Below are positions 10,441 to 21,419 of a DNA stretch of 64,000 nucleotides, in pieces. The notes beneath the pieces are model-generated. The model saw only the letters and a list, made by a program, of their open reading frames with translations, did not search any database and had not been told where the DNA came from. Numbering within the stretch: the stretch's first letter is position 1; each line of letters opens with the position of its first letter. Source of the stretch: Madurella fahalii (Eukaryota; Ascomycota; Sordariomycetes; Sordariales); assembly GCA_029876055.1 (NCBI GenBank), contig CM056877.1, positions 3,286,001 to 3,350,000 on the forward strand. Reading direction: 5' to 3'. The translations under genes and the position numbers were made by a program.

Positions 10441-11005
10441 AGCCACGACCAGCCTGAGTGGACCGGCGATCGCGAACCTGATACCGCAGCTACGACCGGT
10501 CCTGAAGAGCCGCCGCGGTGCCTTCTACAACACAAGCCTCCATCCTCCACGTTGACACCGAGCGCGTAAGCAACAAGGATGGCAATAGGGTGTTCAGTCA
10601 TTATCGACGTTGGGCTTTGATCTTCGCGTCGTCGGTGCTAAGTATGAGCACCCGCGCGCGCAATTGTGTGTGATTGTGTGATTAGGCTAACATTGCGCTG
10701 TCCAGATTATCGCAATTGCTCACTCCGAACCCTAGCACTCCGCTCAGCTAAAATGTGAAGAACATCGGTCCTTGCTACCTACACAGTGGACAACACTCGT
10801 GGTTTCTGTGGCACGCAGCGGACGTCCGGCCAATTGTACACGAGAGCGCGTGATGCGTAAGGCCATGCGAGGTATGAATAAGCTGGTACGATGAATATGG
10901 CGGCAAAGGCTTTCGATCGTTGACGGCTGCTCCCACCTTTACCGCTCGTGAAGGGATGCTGAGCTGGATGGGTACTCTTCTAGCGGGCTCGTGTCCGGGG
11001 CCGCT

Positions 11006-11038
11006 TCCTCCTCCTCCTCCTCCTCCTCCTCCTCCTCC
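11006..11038 (+). repeat. (TCC)n microsatellite
   Basis: About eleven uninterrupted TCC units. Confidence 0.9.
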
Positions 11039-11099
11039 CCGCTATGTTTACACATGTATTTCCAAGGGGGGTGATATATCGCGCTTCGACGCGCTAGGC

Positions 11100-11400
11100 A
11101 TCATCGTCATCGCCACCACTGTGTGGGAAAATCAGCCAAACCAGAGGGCCGAAACTTCACGCTCCAAGTCCACACCTGCCAAGGTAGATGTCTGCCGTCC
11201 GACCTACCAAAGACGAGGTGATGCTCTAGATATGTCATGATGGTTGGAGTACATTCCTCATCACCCCTCTTCTCAACATGGATTGACCACTCCACCGCGC
11301 AGTGCGAGCGCTCCTCTCGAGAGGCGCAACGCCAGGTCATGCTACGGCTCGACGAACCTTCCGTGTTCGACTGGTGCGGTAGAACAGTCGGTCGTAATGA
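11100..11400 (+). repeat. Diverged repeat, copy 2
   Basis: Collinear with 10065-10440: ACGAGGTGATGCTCTAGAT, ATGGTTGGAGTACAT, CTCTTCTCAAC, GCGCAGTGCGAGCG and CTCGACGAACCTTCC. Copy 2 carries more T at C positions, as expected of RIP on duplicated DNA. Confidence 0.5.
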
Positions 11401-11938
11401 AGGGATGAGGGGGTCGGCGGTATTGAGCCATCAACGCCGAAGTCGCGGTTCGCCACATATTGGTCTATGCGGACCGGCCGAGCCCGCTATCCGCCATGTT
11501 GGAGGGGAGCCGTTGGTGTGAAGAAGCAGGCGCCCTGAAGCGGCTAGGGCTAAGGGAGTGCCTACATCACCTACCGCCGGAGATTTCCGATTCATATGCT
11601 ATGGCAAAGTGAGCACGGCAGCAGCTGTAGATAGAATGTGAAAGGGCTTGGCTGGTGCAGTGATGAGCCTGCTCACAGGCGCTGCATGTTGCTTCTGGGA
11701 GGGGAATCGGTACAGGACAGAAGAAGGGCCAGGTAGTAGGTGTGGCCATGAACAAAAGCCCTGGTACACAGTAGCACTAAGCGTAAAACTGGTTTACTAT
11801 TCAGAGCAGCATACGAGGAGCCTTTTTTCCAACGCGTTGACAACTCGGTGGTTTGCAACGACACCAGCAAACGGGCTGGTACCCACCACCAAGGGCCTTT
11901 CCTTTAATGGTCTGGATATCTGGGACAATACCTTCTTA

Positions 11939-12073
<135 letters not shown>

Positions 12074-12269
12074 CTACCGCCGTCGTCAGCACCCTGTATG
12101 CACGTTAAATAAGACACTTACAGCACCCACCACGGGCTCGGGTATGAAAGGCACAGACTGTTTCGGGGCCAACTTTTTGGAACTCATCCTCTAGCTCCTT
12201 AATTAGTCTTTGCGACGTAGCTGTCGCCTGACTCATCCGGGCCATTTCCCACGATACTCCCAACAGGTA

Positions 12270-12489
12270 TGCTTCCGTTGATATAACTTGCAGAGATCAC
12301 GCTCCTGCCACAGACGACAACTGGGACGAGGCTACACTAGCCGACAAGGAGCCTACATGTCTGCCAGCTCACCCCAAGGGTCTTGCTCGTGCCGAAGATG
12401 CCAGACGACGGAACCCGAAAAATTCTTGGCTCATGGGGGGGGTTCCATTCGTCCTCGATGAGGATCTTCTGACCCAACTTGGTAAGTGA
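12270..12489 (+). pseudogene. Orphan coding-like fragment, unknown
   Basis: An open frame reads DDNWDEATLADKEPTCLPAH, then SWLMGGVPFVLDEDLLTQLG, before a GGTAAGTGA that is either a donor site or Lys-stop. The composition is protein-like, but there is no start codon or partner exon I can support. The opposite strand is also open. Possibly an exon of a lost gene. Confidence 0.25.
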
Positions 12490-13058
12490 ACCTTTATCCA
12501 GACTTTCACTTGTAGTCCTAATAGTAAGGATAGTCGATAGTGGCAGTTTAGCGTCAGCTACGGCTGAAGGATATCCGATCGCTGTCACCAACCGGCCCGT
12601 GGACGCTTTACATCCCTTGCGGAGAACTTCGAGTGGAGACCTGTCCGGAGCTGATTATCACAAGGATTACCCACATTTTGAAGTTTATCCTAATAAAACT
12701 GTAGACACTTAACTTCGTAGCCTCATAACTGCAGGGCTTTGCTTGCGTCCATCTTCTCAGTCGTCTTCAACTCTGTTGAGACAAAGACAAAGCTCTCGCG
12801 TGCTATCCAAGATTAGCACTTGTAAAAGTGATTACCACATGAATTACCACAGACCATCTGTGAGGCAAATGTAAACATTTGTTAAAACAACGTCAGTTTA
12901 CGAGATGGTCGCAGATAATCAGATGTAGACTCGTTCTTATTGCTACCTATCTAAAGATAGCTAGAAACCTAGCCTAGTCTAGCATCCATCTTCTCGGTGG
13001 TGCACCGATCGTTCCTCTGCCAATGACGTGGCCGTCTGAATCTCTCTCTCTCTGATAG
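12490..13058. other. Intergenic, no gene seen
   Basis: Moderately AT-rich sequence with no recognisable exon. A TC-rich microsatellite-like CTCTCTCTCTCTG lies at about 13035, just beyond the 3' end of the leftward peptidase-like gene. Confidence 0.35.
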
Positions 13059-14671
13059 CTAGAGGAGAATAATAGGTCCAGCTTTGGCCTCGATATCCTC
13101 GATGATCCACGCGATCGGTGTAAGATACGTGAGGTCAAGCAACGGGTAGCAGCTCCCGGTGCCTGCGTCAAGAACCCCTCCCATCCGGCCATCCAAGTCA
13201 AATATGATGGACCCAGAGTCACCCAACTCAGAGAAGAACCTAGACCGGTCCAGCGTCGTAATCACCCAATGATGAATATAGCCTTTGCCTGCCCGCTCAA
13301 CACTTCGGATCTCGTGACTGACGCCCTACGTCAGTCCCGTCGATCTTCCATCCTTTCCCACCGCTCGTCCATCCCCGGGTGAGAAAGTGCCCTCCAGCTT
13401 GAGTGGTCCGGTAGATAGCTGCACATTCGGATGGTATTTTTTCATGAGCCGCTGAGACCGATAATCGAAATCGACCTGTACGGTATTGCTCAAACCTTCG
13501 TAAAGCCGCTCCTTGTCCAGCGCAACCACAGCATAATCAGGTAGCCAGCGGATATGGCCCGGGCGTGTCGTAGGTCTGCAAGGTGGGGAGAGGAGAATGT
13601 GGCCGATACGGCGGGAGGCCGGGTTTGCCAACGTGCCAACATGGTGGACAAGCTTCTGGTAGGCTTCCTTGTCGTCTTGGACTACACATGTCGCCAGTTT
13701 GGCATTGTACATGTCGCATATCTCTTCGTACGTGCTTTGACCCGGCATGATGACATACTGGCCGTCGATATGGCTGTGATCATCGCCAACCGCATGGCGC
13801 GATACAAGGGCACACTTGATGCCGTTTACCAAAAGGTACAAGGCCAAGGTTCCCTCTTTGGTAGGCGTCTTCTCAGCAGCGATAGCCTGACCGCCAAGTG
13901 CAGCGGTGAGAGATGGCTCCATCCTTCCCAATTGTGACCAAGACGAAATAACCGAGGCGGCCCGCTGGACATTAGATTCCCGGATCTCGCAGTGGATGTC
14001 CAGCCCGGCCTCCAAGAGGACTGTGCGGCAGCAGCAGGCAACCTCGATGCCCTTCTCCCAGGATAGAGAGCCCGGTTTGACGCCGACCCATAGGATAATG
14101 GGGTCTGAGGTGTTGCCCTTGGTGCCGATCCTGACCATGTCGATGGCTGTCCAGTCGATATCAGCAAGGCATGGGATGATGTTCTCCGGTTCGTACTTGT
14201 CGCGGATGTTCTGCACAACATCCTGCTTTCCGATGATGCTGATAGTCTTGCGGATGGGGTGGTTATCTTCCCACATAGGGGCCCACGATGTTGTGAAATT
14301 GCTTCGGGCAACAAGTCGAGGGATGCTGGGGAGGCCGTGGTAATAGTGAGCTTTTTCTTCCTCTGAGGGCTGTAATAATCAGAGTCAGCCAATTGCCGGC
14401 GAAGCTAGAGAAAGAAGAAGACATACCTCTGCCGCGGTTGCATCTGCCATAGCTGCATCTGCCATAGCTGCATCTGCCATGGTTGCAATATGCTGCGTGT
14501 GAGGAGAAGGCTGTAAATCAGTCAGTCAATTGCGGCGAAGCCGAGAAGAAGAAATACCTCTTCCATGCTTGCGATATGCTGCGTGTAAGGCGGGAGAGAG
14601 AGAAGCTTGAGGCGAGTGGTGGCTTGGGCTGGGAGAGCCAGAAGCTCGAGGGTGGTTGTTGTGGGAGCCAT
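13059..14671 (-). pseudogene. Trypsin-like (chymotrypsin-fold) peptidase-like gene with one in-frame stop
   Basis: Exons 14671-14558, 14510-14427 and 14369-13059 are in frame. The chymotrypsin-fold landmarks are present in order: LVSRHAVGDDH (candidate His), LPDYAVVALDKERL (candidate Asp) and ELGDSGSIIFD (GDSG nucleophile), preceded by the family-typical KDGRSTGLT. Immediately after that lies TAG at 13328-13326; the frame then continues to a normal end at 13059. Related fungal proteins have a Gln/Glu/Lys-type residue here, so a CAG-to-TAG change is likely. The N-terminal 66 residues come from two exons that look like a tandem duplication (TQHIASM and TQHIATM), with near-identical introns after each, and a triple MADA(A/T) repeat. 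A N-terminal domain of about 200 residues precedes the peptidase domain; its role is unknown. Whether the stop is fixed, edited or read through cannot be told. Confidence 0.7.
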
Positions 14672-16203
14672 TTTGGCGGGGAACAAGGAAGATTGAAATA
14701 GAGAGAGGAAAAGGCTGAACACAGTTAATATATTAATTCGCACGGTGTTAATGCTCTGTCTGTACAGTACGGCGCACTGTATTTTGCCAGTTTTTCTGGT
14801 GAATCTGATTACGTGACAAAGCCTGGCTTTGATCACGCCCACGTTCTTGACTGCACACCCACTTCCTTCTTTTCCCACGCCCCTCACAGCGAAAGGCTCT
14901 TCTTCCTCCACCGAATTCCCTCTCGCTGCTGCTACCGACAATGGCCAAAGACGAACTCCCCCCCACCGTACTCAACGATGGCGTCTATCGAGATTCCCCT
15001 CGAGGACTTCGAGGCTGGTCGCCAACCCTGGGGAAGTAAATACTACTCTATGCGAGGATCTCTTGCGCCATCCTTGCCATTTCGACTTTTCTTGGGGCGC
15101 GGACAGCGGCTTCCTGATTGAGGCACCAGTCAACCAGAAAGCTCTCCTGAGCAGTAGAGAGTCTCTGGGTCTAATTTGCTGGCTTTCTTCGTTGTGCTTC
15201 TATGGAGCCGTCGGCTAAGGTGACAGATGGACTGAGTACTGCGCTGCTGCAACGGTCTGTGAGCAACTATTTTTGACCGCTTCAATTGCCGACTTGATAT
15301 TCTGCTCACGCACAGTAGTCATCTTGAATTTGGTCAATGTTTGAAGCAAAATCTTGCCTTTCGCACTCCAGCAATTGATGACTCAGCAGGCCCGCAGAAG
15401 CAAGGAAAAGAGGAGGACGACTTCACGGAGGAGCTGCAGTCTGTCGTCGAGCGCGTTTCGATGCGTTTTGATGACGGGCCAAGTGGCCTAAGACCATCAG
15501 GGACCAGTAGGGACCAGCATGCTGGGAGTTCATCCCTGTTGCGCTTCGCCAAACTGCTTCGCCATGCGGTCTAGTAGTACAAATGGGATTCGTCATCGCC
15601 TGGAAGTCCTCGTCGTAGCAATTCACTCTACACACACTTACCACACTGAAACACCCCAGCCTTCGGCACGGCGACCAGGTGACATCGTAGCGGAAGCAGT
15701 GCAGCCTGAGCGGCACTTTAGCGGGGCCCACCGTAACGGCTCTGGCTTGGACTCGTTGACGCCTTCGTGCCAGTCTGCTACGATGACCACTTCGTCGTCG
15801 CGATGAACACCCCGCTAACCCCGAGTATGCCTGATTGGCGGCTCGCACCCATGTCGCTCCAGCTCCAATTTGACAAGGAGCCAGCCTCCTCTACGCATGC
15901 CGGTGCGCAATGCGGTAACTCGACGGATTTTTTTCGGAACCAAGGTGCACTCATGTTTTTTAGCCTTGTCAGAGGCTTGATCTGTCCACTGCATCTCGGA
16001 GCTCCCACTGTTGTTCCGCGAGGTGCTCGCTCTTACACCCACGACCAAGTTGTGTCTCGTGGACAAGGGACGGGCGCCCCACAGCTGGGCGAGGATGGAA
16101 TTCCTTGGCATGGGTGATGTGAATTGGCATTTCTCTATAAGCTATTCCCTCCACAAAACACGACAAGTACTCCGAAGTGTTGCAATCCATCCATCATTTA
16201 CCC
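14672..16203. other. No supported gene
   Basis: Several short frames occur. One starts MASIEIPLEDFEAGRQPWGS at 14979; another reads EEDDFTEELQSVVERVSMRF at 15405. They look coding but are isolated and soon closed by stops. They may be pieces of lost genes. No RNA or repeat structure was recognised. Confidence 0.35.
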
Positions 16204-16590
16204 CTAGAATGTTGGATCATACAGCCAGGCCCGGATCCTCCTGACAGCAAACAGGTCGTGTCCCTTTTCCGAGGTATCATAGGCCGACTCCTCTCCCTGG
16301 ATCCATCCTAGTGTCCCACTCGAGGCGCCCAGTTTCTGCCCAACTTCACTACAAGATCCAAAGTCGATCAGGGCGGGCATGCTCCCCTTGCTCACCATGA
16401 TGTTTCTCGGGTTGATATCGTTGTGGGCAAGCCCGAGGGAATGAAGATGTTGCACAACAGGCTCGAGCAGCCATGAACCCTTTCTTGTCAATCGTCCCCA
16501 CGCCATCCTTGACATACTGCTTCAAGTCATAGGAATACCGGTCGAGAACGAGCGCTGCCTGCAGTCCCGGCTACGGCCAACTGGCTCGGC
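16204..16590 (-). pseudogene. Protein-kinase-like C-lobe fragment
   Basis: Reads LHSLGLAHNDINPRNIMV (catalytic loop, Asp and Asn kept, HRD changed to HND), ALIDFGSCSEVG (DFG), SSGTLGWI and HDLFAVRRIRAWLYDP. Upstream, LVLDRYSYDLKQYVKD continues the kinase hinge region but in another frame: one extra base near 16467 separates GFMAA from LEPVVQHLH. The N-lobe is absent. It is clearly a paralogue of the intact gene at 26707-27777, which shares AHND(I/L)NPxNIMV, LIDFGS and HDLxAxxxIxxWLxDP. Dead by truncation and frameshift. Confidence 0.75.
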
Positions 16591-16599
16591 ACAAATCTC

Positions 16600-17150
16600 T
16601 TTACCTTAATATCGCGTAACATCAGAGTAGAAAGGCAAATAGAACGTACTGCTGTGGCACCCTCGGCGGAAATGGTCCTCAGACGGGAGTAGACGGAGCA
16701 ACATTTGGGCGGGAAACTGGGCGAGGCATTTCTAGGATTGTCACGTCATTCCAAGTTACGAAATGTGACCCGTCAGCATGGTTTACGCTCAAGAACTATG
16801 GCAAGAATGTATTAGCAATCAATAGCCTCCGTGCCATGTCAGATGTCCTCCCTCGTCGCAAGGAAAGTGGTTTCCAACAGGGATGAATCATGGTGCCGGC
16901 GTAGCGCTACCGTGCGGTTGCCGAAAGGAGTAGGCGCATGGCTTGGCAGTGATGGACTGCCTGCCTCAAGTCGAGATCTCGACCAGATGAAGAATCACCG
17001 TCTGAGCGACACACGGAGTCTGCGTTACTTCCGAAATCTTCCACTGCATGAGATGATTGGTAATTCAATCTTTCGTCACCTTGCACTTTCCAAATGAAGT
17101 AGGAGCACATCCTGTAGGGGACTTAGGCAGTGCAAAGGTTTATAGGATGA
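16600..17150. other. Intergenic, no gene seen
   Basis: Separates the leftward kinase fragment from the rightward aldo-keto reductase. Nothing coding is supported. Confidence 0.35.
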
Positions 17151-17156
17151 TATAAA
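17151..17156 (+). promoter_or_regulatory. TATA box of the aldo-keto reductase gene
   Basis: TATAAA followed by GGGA, about 130 bp before the ATG at 17284; position and context suit a fungal core promoter. Confidence 0.45.
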
Positions 17157-17283
17157 GGGAGGTGTGCCAACTCGTACAACATGAATACTCCCTGGTTTCC
17201 ATTGTCCTCACAGCATCTGTCACACATAACTTTGGTCTGAACTTTCGAATCGCCCTTATAACCACCCTCATCTCATTTTCATA

Positions 17284-18407
17284 ATGACAATAACCGAGAG
17301 GAAGCCGCTGAACTTGGTTCTCGGAGCCGGAAACGTGAGTTCCAAAGCCCCCCCGGCTCCTTTCCCCTCCACCAGCCTACAAAGCTCATCCGACCCAGGT
17401 TGGCGACACTTCCATTGACCCCTCGGCCCGCTTCGATACGCCAGCTCAGGTGAATGGCTTCCTTAACGCCTTCTTAGAGCGCGGCTACCGCCAGATCGAC
17501 ACGGCGCGAGGGTATTCGCCCAATGCGCCCGGCACCTCAGAACCCCGACTTGGGGCGGTCGCTGCGGGGGCCCGGTGCACCATCGACACCAAGGTCATGT
17601 CCCGGGACCCCGGCAGCCATACCAAGGCAAAGATTCTCGAGGAGATTGACATCTCCCTCGAGGCCCTGCAGATCAAGCAGATCAACATCGAGTACCTGCA
17701 CGCGCCGGATCGGGCCACGCCGTTCGAGGAGGCGTGCGAGGCCATGGACCAGGCCCACAGGGAGGGCAAGATCAAGAGATGGGGCCTCTCCAACTACACG
17801 GCCGACGAGGTCCAGAAGTTTCTCGACATATGCGAGGCACGAGGCTGGGTCAAGCCCAGCGTCTACCAGGGCCACTACAACCCTATCGTGCGCGGCAACG
17901 AGAAGCATCTCTTCCCCGTCCTGCGCAAGCACGGCCTCGCCTTTTACGCCTACAGCCCCGCGGGTGGCGGCTTCTTCGCCGGCAACCACAAGAATACGGC
18001 CGCCGGCAGGCGGTTCGACAAATCGGCATGTTGCATCAACCTCCCTCCATGTCCCTTTGGGCTTTCCTTCCCTATTCTGACTTGGGTCATGTCCTTCACA
18101 GCACTTTGTGGGCAGCATATACAGGGAGATCTACGTCAAGCCCGCCATCACGGCGGCCACCGACAGGGCGGTCGAGGTGGCTGCCCAGCACGGCATCAGC
18201 GGCCATGCGGCGGCGCTCCGCTGGACGGCGCACCACAGCATCCTGAGCGCCGAGCACGGCGACTCCATCATCGTAGGTGCCAGCAGCGTGGAGCAGCTGA
18301 AGTCCAACCTTGACGTGATCGAGCAGGGCCCGCTGCCGCAGGACCTCGTATCTGCGCTGGAGGCCATCTACACCGAGGTTGGGGATGAGATATCGTATCA
18401 TTTTTAG
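17284..18407 (+). CDS. Aldo-keto reductase, AKR7 (aflatoxin-aldehyde reductase)-like
   Basis: Exons 17284-17334, 17399-18025 and 18102-18407 give 327 residues, the usual AKR length. A cytosolic NADPH-dependent reductase of aldehydes/ketones is expected. Visible are YRQIDTARGYSPN (catalytic Asp and Tyr region), CTIDTKV (Lys), IEYLHAPDRATPFEE (His; this HAPD wording is typical of AKR7), GLSNYTADEV, VYQGHYNPIVRGNE, and the C-terminal cofactor motif SIIVGASSVEQLKSNL. Intron 1 has GTGAGT...CCCAG. Intron 2 must use a GC donor (TCG|GCATGT) with a CACAG acceptor, the only splice that keeps FDKS-HFVGS in frame. No lesions were found, so it is probably active. Neighbouring genes suggest no pathway. Confidence 0.85.
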
Positions 18408-18687
18408 TGCCTGGACAGGGGGGGTGGAATGATGGTTTACAGATCTTCGGTTTCGGCGTCAGCGTCAGGATCGACGCTATTCCCACTATGGCAGGAGCAC
18501 ACCTTGGCGCCGCGTTGTGGTGGAAGACGACCCCGATCTGGCGCTGACAAATTGTCACAAGCACGCGTTTTGTAGGTAGTGAGTTGATATGAGTGACCCA
18601 CAGAGCCCATAGCCAAGTATCTCATCACCTGTGGACTGAATCGAGTGAGGCAATGCGAAGGAATCCAAGACATCACCGCTGCCCGAC
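18408..18687. other. Spacer between AKR and transcription-factor-like gene
   Basis: Less than 300 bp and same-direction neighbours. No clear promoter elements or terminator could be singled out. Confidence 0.3.
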
Positions 18688-19667
18688 ATGGAGTTTATCA
18701 CGATCGTGCATCCCAGCCAGAAGAACTCACCCCGGTTGAGGCGCCGGGCACATTCCCACGCCGCTCGGGCAGCTCATGCCCGGGCGAGAAGGATCAGAGT
18801 CGCCGGTCATATTGCCGCCGAGTCTACCTTGCAGAAGGATGCATCATCAACACCACCAAATGCCACGGTTTCCCCGGCTCGCAACCTCAGCCGGCACCTC
18901 GGGCTTCCCAGCTCGGTCCCGGCCTCGATCTCGGGCGCCTTTGAACACGAGCCCCTGGCAAGCTTTCTGAGATCGCTTACTCCCAGGGAACACTACCTGT
19001 TTGACTTTTGTGAGTCTCTCCGCTAACGATCACCTGTGCTCCCCCAAACACTTGGCTTTGTGGAGGCGAACTGACAATGCCCAGATATCCAAGTCGTCAC
19101 CCCCGACTTGTGCGACCGCTGCCCGGTCCTGAATGTCTTGGGCGGCGAGAACCGGCAAATCCGGGACAACTGGGCGATCTTGTCATCGACCAACCTCGAC
19201 ATGCTCAAGGGCTCGCTGCTCTCCGCCTGCCGCTGGCTGTCCATCGTCCAACAGGAGACCGAGTACGCCAAGCTCGCCATCCAGTACAAGCTGCGGCTGG
19301 TCCGGGATCTGCAGGAGACCATCGGTGTGGGGAGCTTATTGTCGTGTCGTAGGGCGGTCAGCAAGGCATTGGTGCTGGCGTTTGACGAGGTACGCATCTC
19401 GCTCACTACCTACGTATCGACTGGTAAGGGGACTAATTAGTCACTCATGCTTCCTAGATCACGATTCGCGACATGGTCATGGCCGCAACACACCTTGAGG
19501 GGGCTTTGCAGATCATCAGAGTAGCAGGAGGGATCGAGGCACTCGAGCTGAGTGGCCTGGTCCTCTTCCTTCTGTCGAGCTGCGTATATGGCAAAAAGCT
19601 TCTCGATTCGGACCCGCGGATTGAAATTCCTTGCAGCGCCAAAATCTTGGATAAAATGGGACTGTAG
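18688..19667 (+). CDS. Fungal transcription-factor-domain-like protein without zinc cluster
   Basis: Exons 18688-19009, 19085-19389 and 19458-19667 join in frame (phase 1, then phase 0) to 278 residues. Donors are GTGAGT and GTACGC, acceptors CCCAG and CCTAG. The N-terminus, MEFITIVHPSQK followed by arginine/histidine-rich SHAARAAHARARR, is the characteristic opening of a large fungal family carrying a fungal-specific transcription-factor region but no Zn2Cys6 cluster. Downstream, LLSACRWLSIVQQETEYAKLAIQYKLRLVRDL and HLEGALQIIRVAGGIEAL match the helical middle-homology region. Usual members are longer (400 or more residues), so the C-terminus may be shortened. The function of this family is largely unknown. 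Confidence 0.6.
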
Positions 19668-20529
19668 AGGCAGGCTCCTTGTCTAATAAATGGGAGCATA
19701 ATTACATCGCGAAAATTTTGGCCTTGATAAAGATCGTCACAAGATCTGTTCACAGCGATCACAGAAATGACCAGGAAGCGAGAAAATGGAGAGCATCGTA
19801 GAGGCTGCGGCCAGGCGGGCTCTCATCTCGAGGAAACATTGTTCGCGCTAGCCCTCGCCCATCAAAGAGTGGCGCGAGCTCTTGAAAAGACAGCAATGCA
19901 TTTTCCATATAGTGAAAACAATCCTTCCCGCAACAGCACATTGTGCTACCCGGAGTGCGGGCCATTTCATGTTCAACCACCCGACGGCGTCCCAAGCACT
20001 CGGTATCACGTGATGTTGTTTACTTACCCCTGAACCCAACCGTAGAGTCCAAAGGGTCCGAAATCGCGCGCCTCGCGCAAACGATCACCGGGTCAGGTCA
20101 AGAGATGGTCGAGAAAGGTTGCGACCAGCTCTATGAGTCCTTCCAAACCATGGTCGTAATAGGATGGGTGGCATAGAAGCAGACGGAGATGAAAGAATCG
20201 AGGGTGGGTCTCGTTAACTGAGTATAACTTGGGCCCCGCCAACCCTCCCTTCGTCCTAGGTACACTTATAGTAGGATCGTCAATCATAGAGACAACCGGC
20301 TCGTTAGATGGTACAGAGAAATAGTTGTCCAAACCGGCACGTTGCAACGACGCGTGACGGTCAAGGCGGGGAGCAGCTTTGGAGGCTGGCGTAGGACGGG
20401 GTCTCGGCATTTGGAATTCAGGAGATCACGTTCAGTCAATAAGAGTGCGCGACACAGATAGTGTTTAGCGGACCAAGGCGACACGGATAACAACCCAGAT
20501 CCAGCATACAGTTTGCGACCATAACATCA
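19668..20529. other. No supported gene
   Basis: Open frames on both strands, none with family signals. One leftward frame (20410-20093) is 105 codons but reads as composition noise. Confidence 0.3.
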
Positions 20530-21369
20530 GAGCTCCTGGCCTCCACCCGCGAACTCTCCCGTATCGCCTGCCGGTCCCGCCAGAATGCGCCGGTACTCCT
20601 CATCTCTCTTCTCGTGCCGGGCGAGGATAGCGCGTTCGGCCGGATGCAGGGACACAAGCTCGTAACGCTTCGGCGCGTGTACCTGGCCGTACCGAAAAGT
20701 CCGGCCGCGGATCTGGGTCCGGAGGACCTCGGAGAAGTTGCAGCCCCTCCGCCAAGTCGTCTTTTCCTTGCTTCTGCGCCATCTATCCGCGCTTCCTCTT
20801 CCGGCCTTGGCCGTTTGGGCTAATCAAGCCAAGAGGTTGGCGACCTTTGCAACTCTGCCCACTCAAAATCGATAAACATGAGTTTACCTCGTAGGCATAG
20901 CCGACGACGTTGTGGATTTTGAACTCGGTAGTCGTGGGGATGTCGAGTACGGCAGACTGTTGTAGAATGGCGATGCGTAGGTGGTTCAGTTCTTTATTCT
21001 GGCAGCGTCCTCGTACAAGCGGTCGCTAGGCTTGTCGCTAGTTCCGTCGAATGCCATTACGCGAGCCCGGCCGCGACTAAAGTGTGCGACCGACCAGACC
21101 TTATCCACATCATTCCGGTGAAACAGAAACGTATCCTCGACCTTAGGAACAGTGCAGGCTGTGACGTCGAGTCCCTGGGCATTGAGCAGGCCGAAAAACG
21201 CCTTGGGGTTGTAACGGCGGTTGAGCCAAGCAATTTGCAGTGCCATTGTCTCCGCGTCGCAGTGCTGATCGGCTTCGATTTCGAGCTGGTATTTAGCTTT
21301 AGCCCTGATGCGACTGAAGTTCACTTCATCGATCTGGATACATTTCTTGTCAGCTACGCTGCTGAACAC
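20530..21369 (-). pseudogene. Decayed coding region of unknown family
   Basis: From 21369 a 127-codon frame reads KAKYQLEIEADQHCDAETMA, NRRYNPKAFFGLLNAQGLDV and FLFHRNDVDKVWSVAHFSRG. After a frame change, KELNHLRIAILQQSAVLD and FKIHNVVGYAYEV continue. Further on, RTFRYGQVHAPKRYELVSLH, PAERAILARHEKRDEEYRRI is seen to about 20560. The three pieces are collinear and protein-like but in different frames and interrupted by stops, or by introns I cannot place. I do not recognise the family; a large mobile-element protein is one possibility. Confidence 0.35.
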
Positions 21370-21419
21370 GGTTCTAAATCCTTGGGCTACTCACGCCAAC
21401 CAGAGGCGCCGCCATAATG

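Noticed and set aside
17450..18313. 287-codon single-exon reading of the AKR gene
   Set aside because: It reads through intron 2 into nonsense (ACCINLPP...); the spliced form restores the AKR C-terminus.
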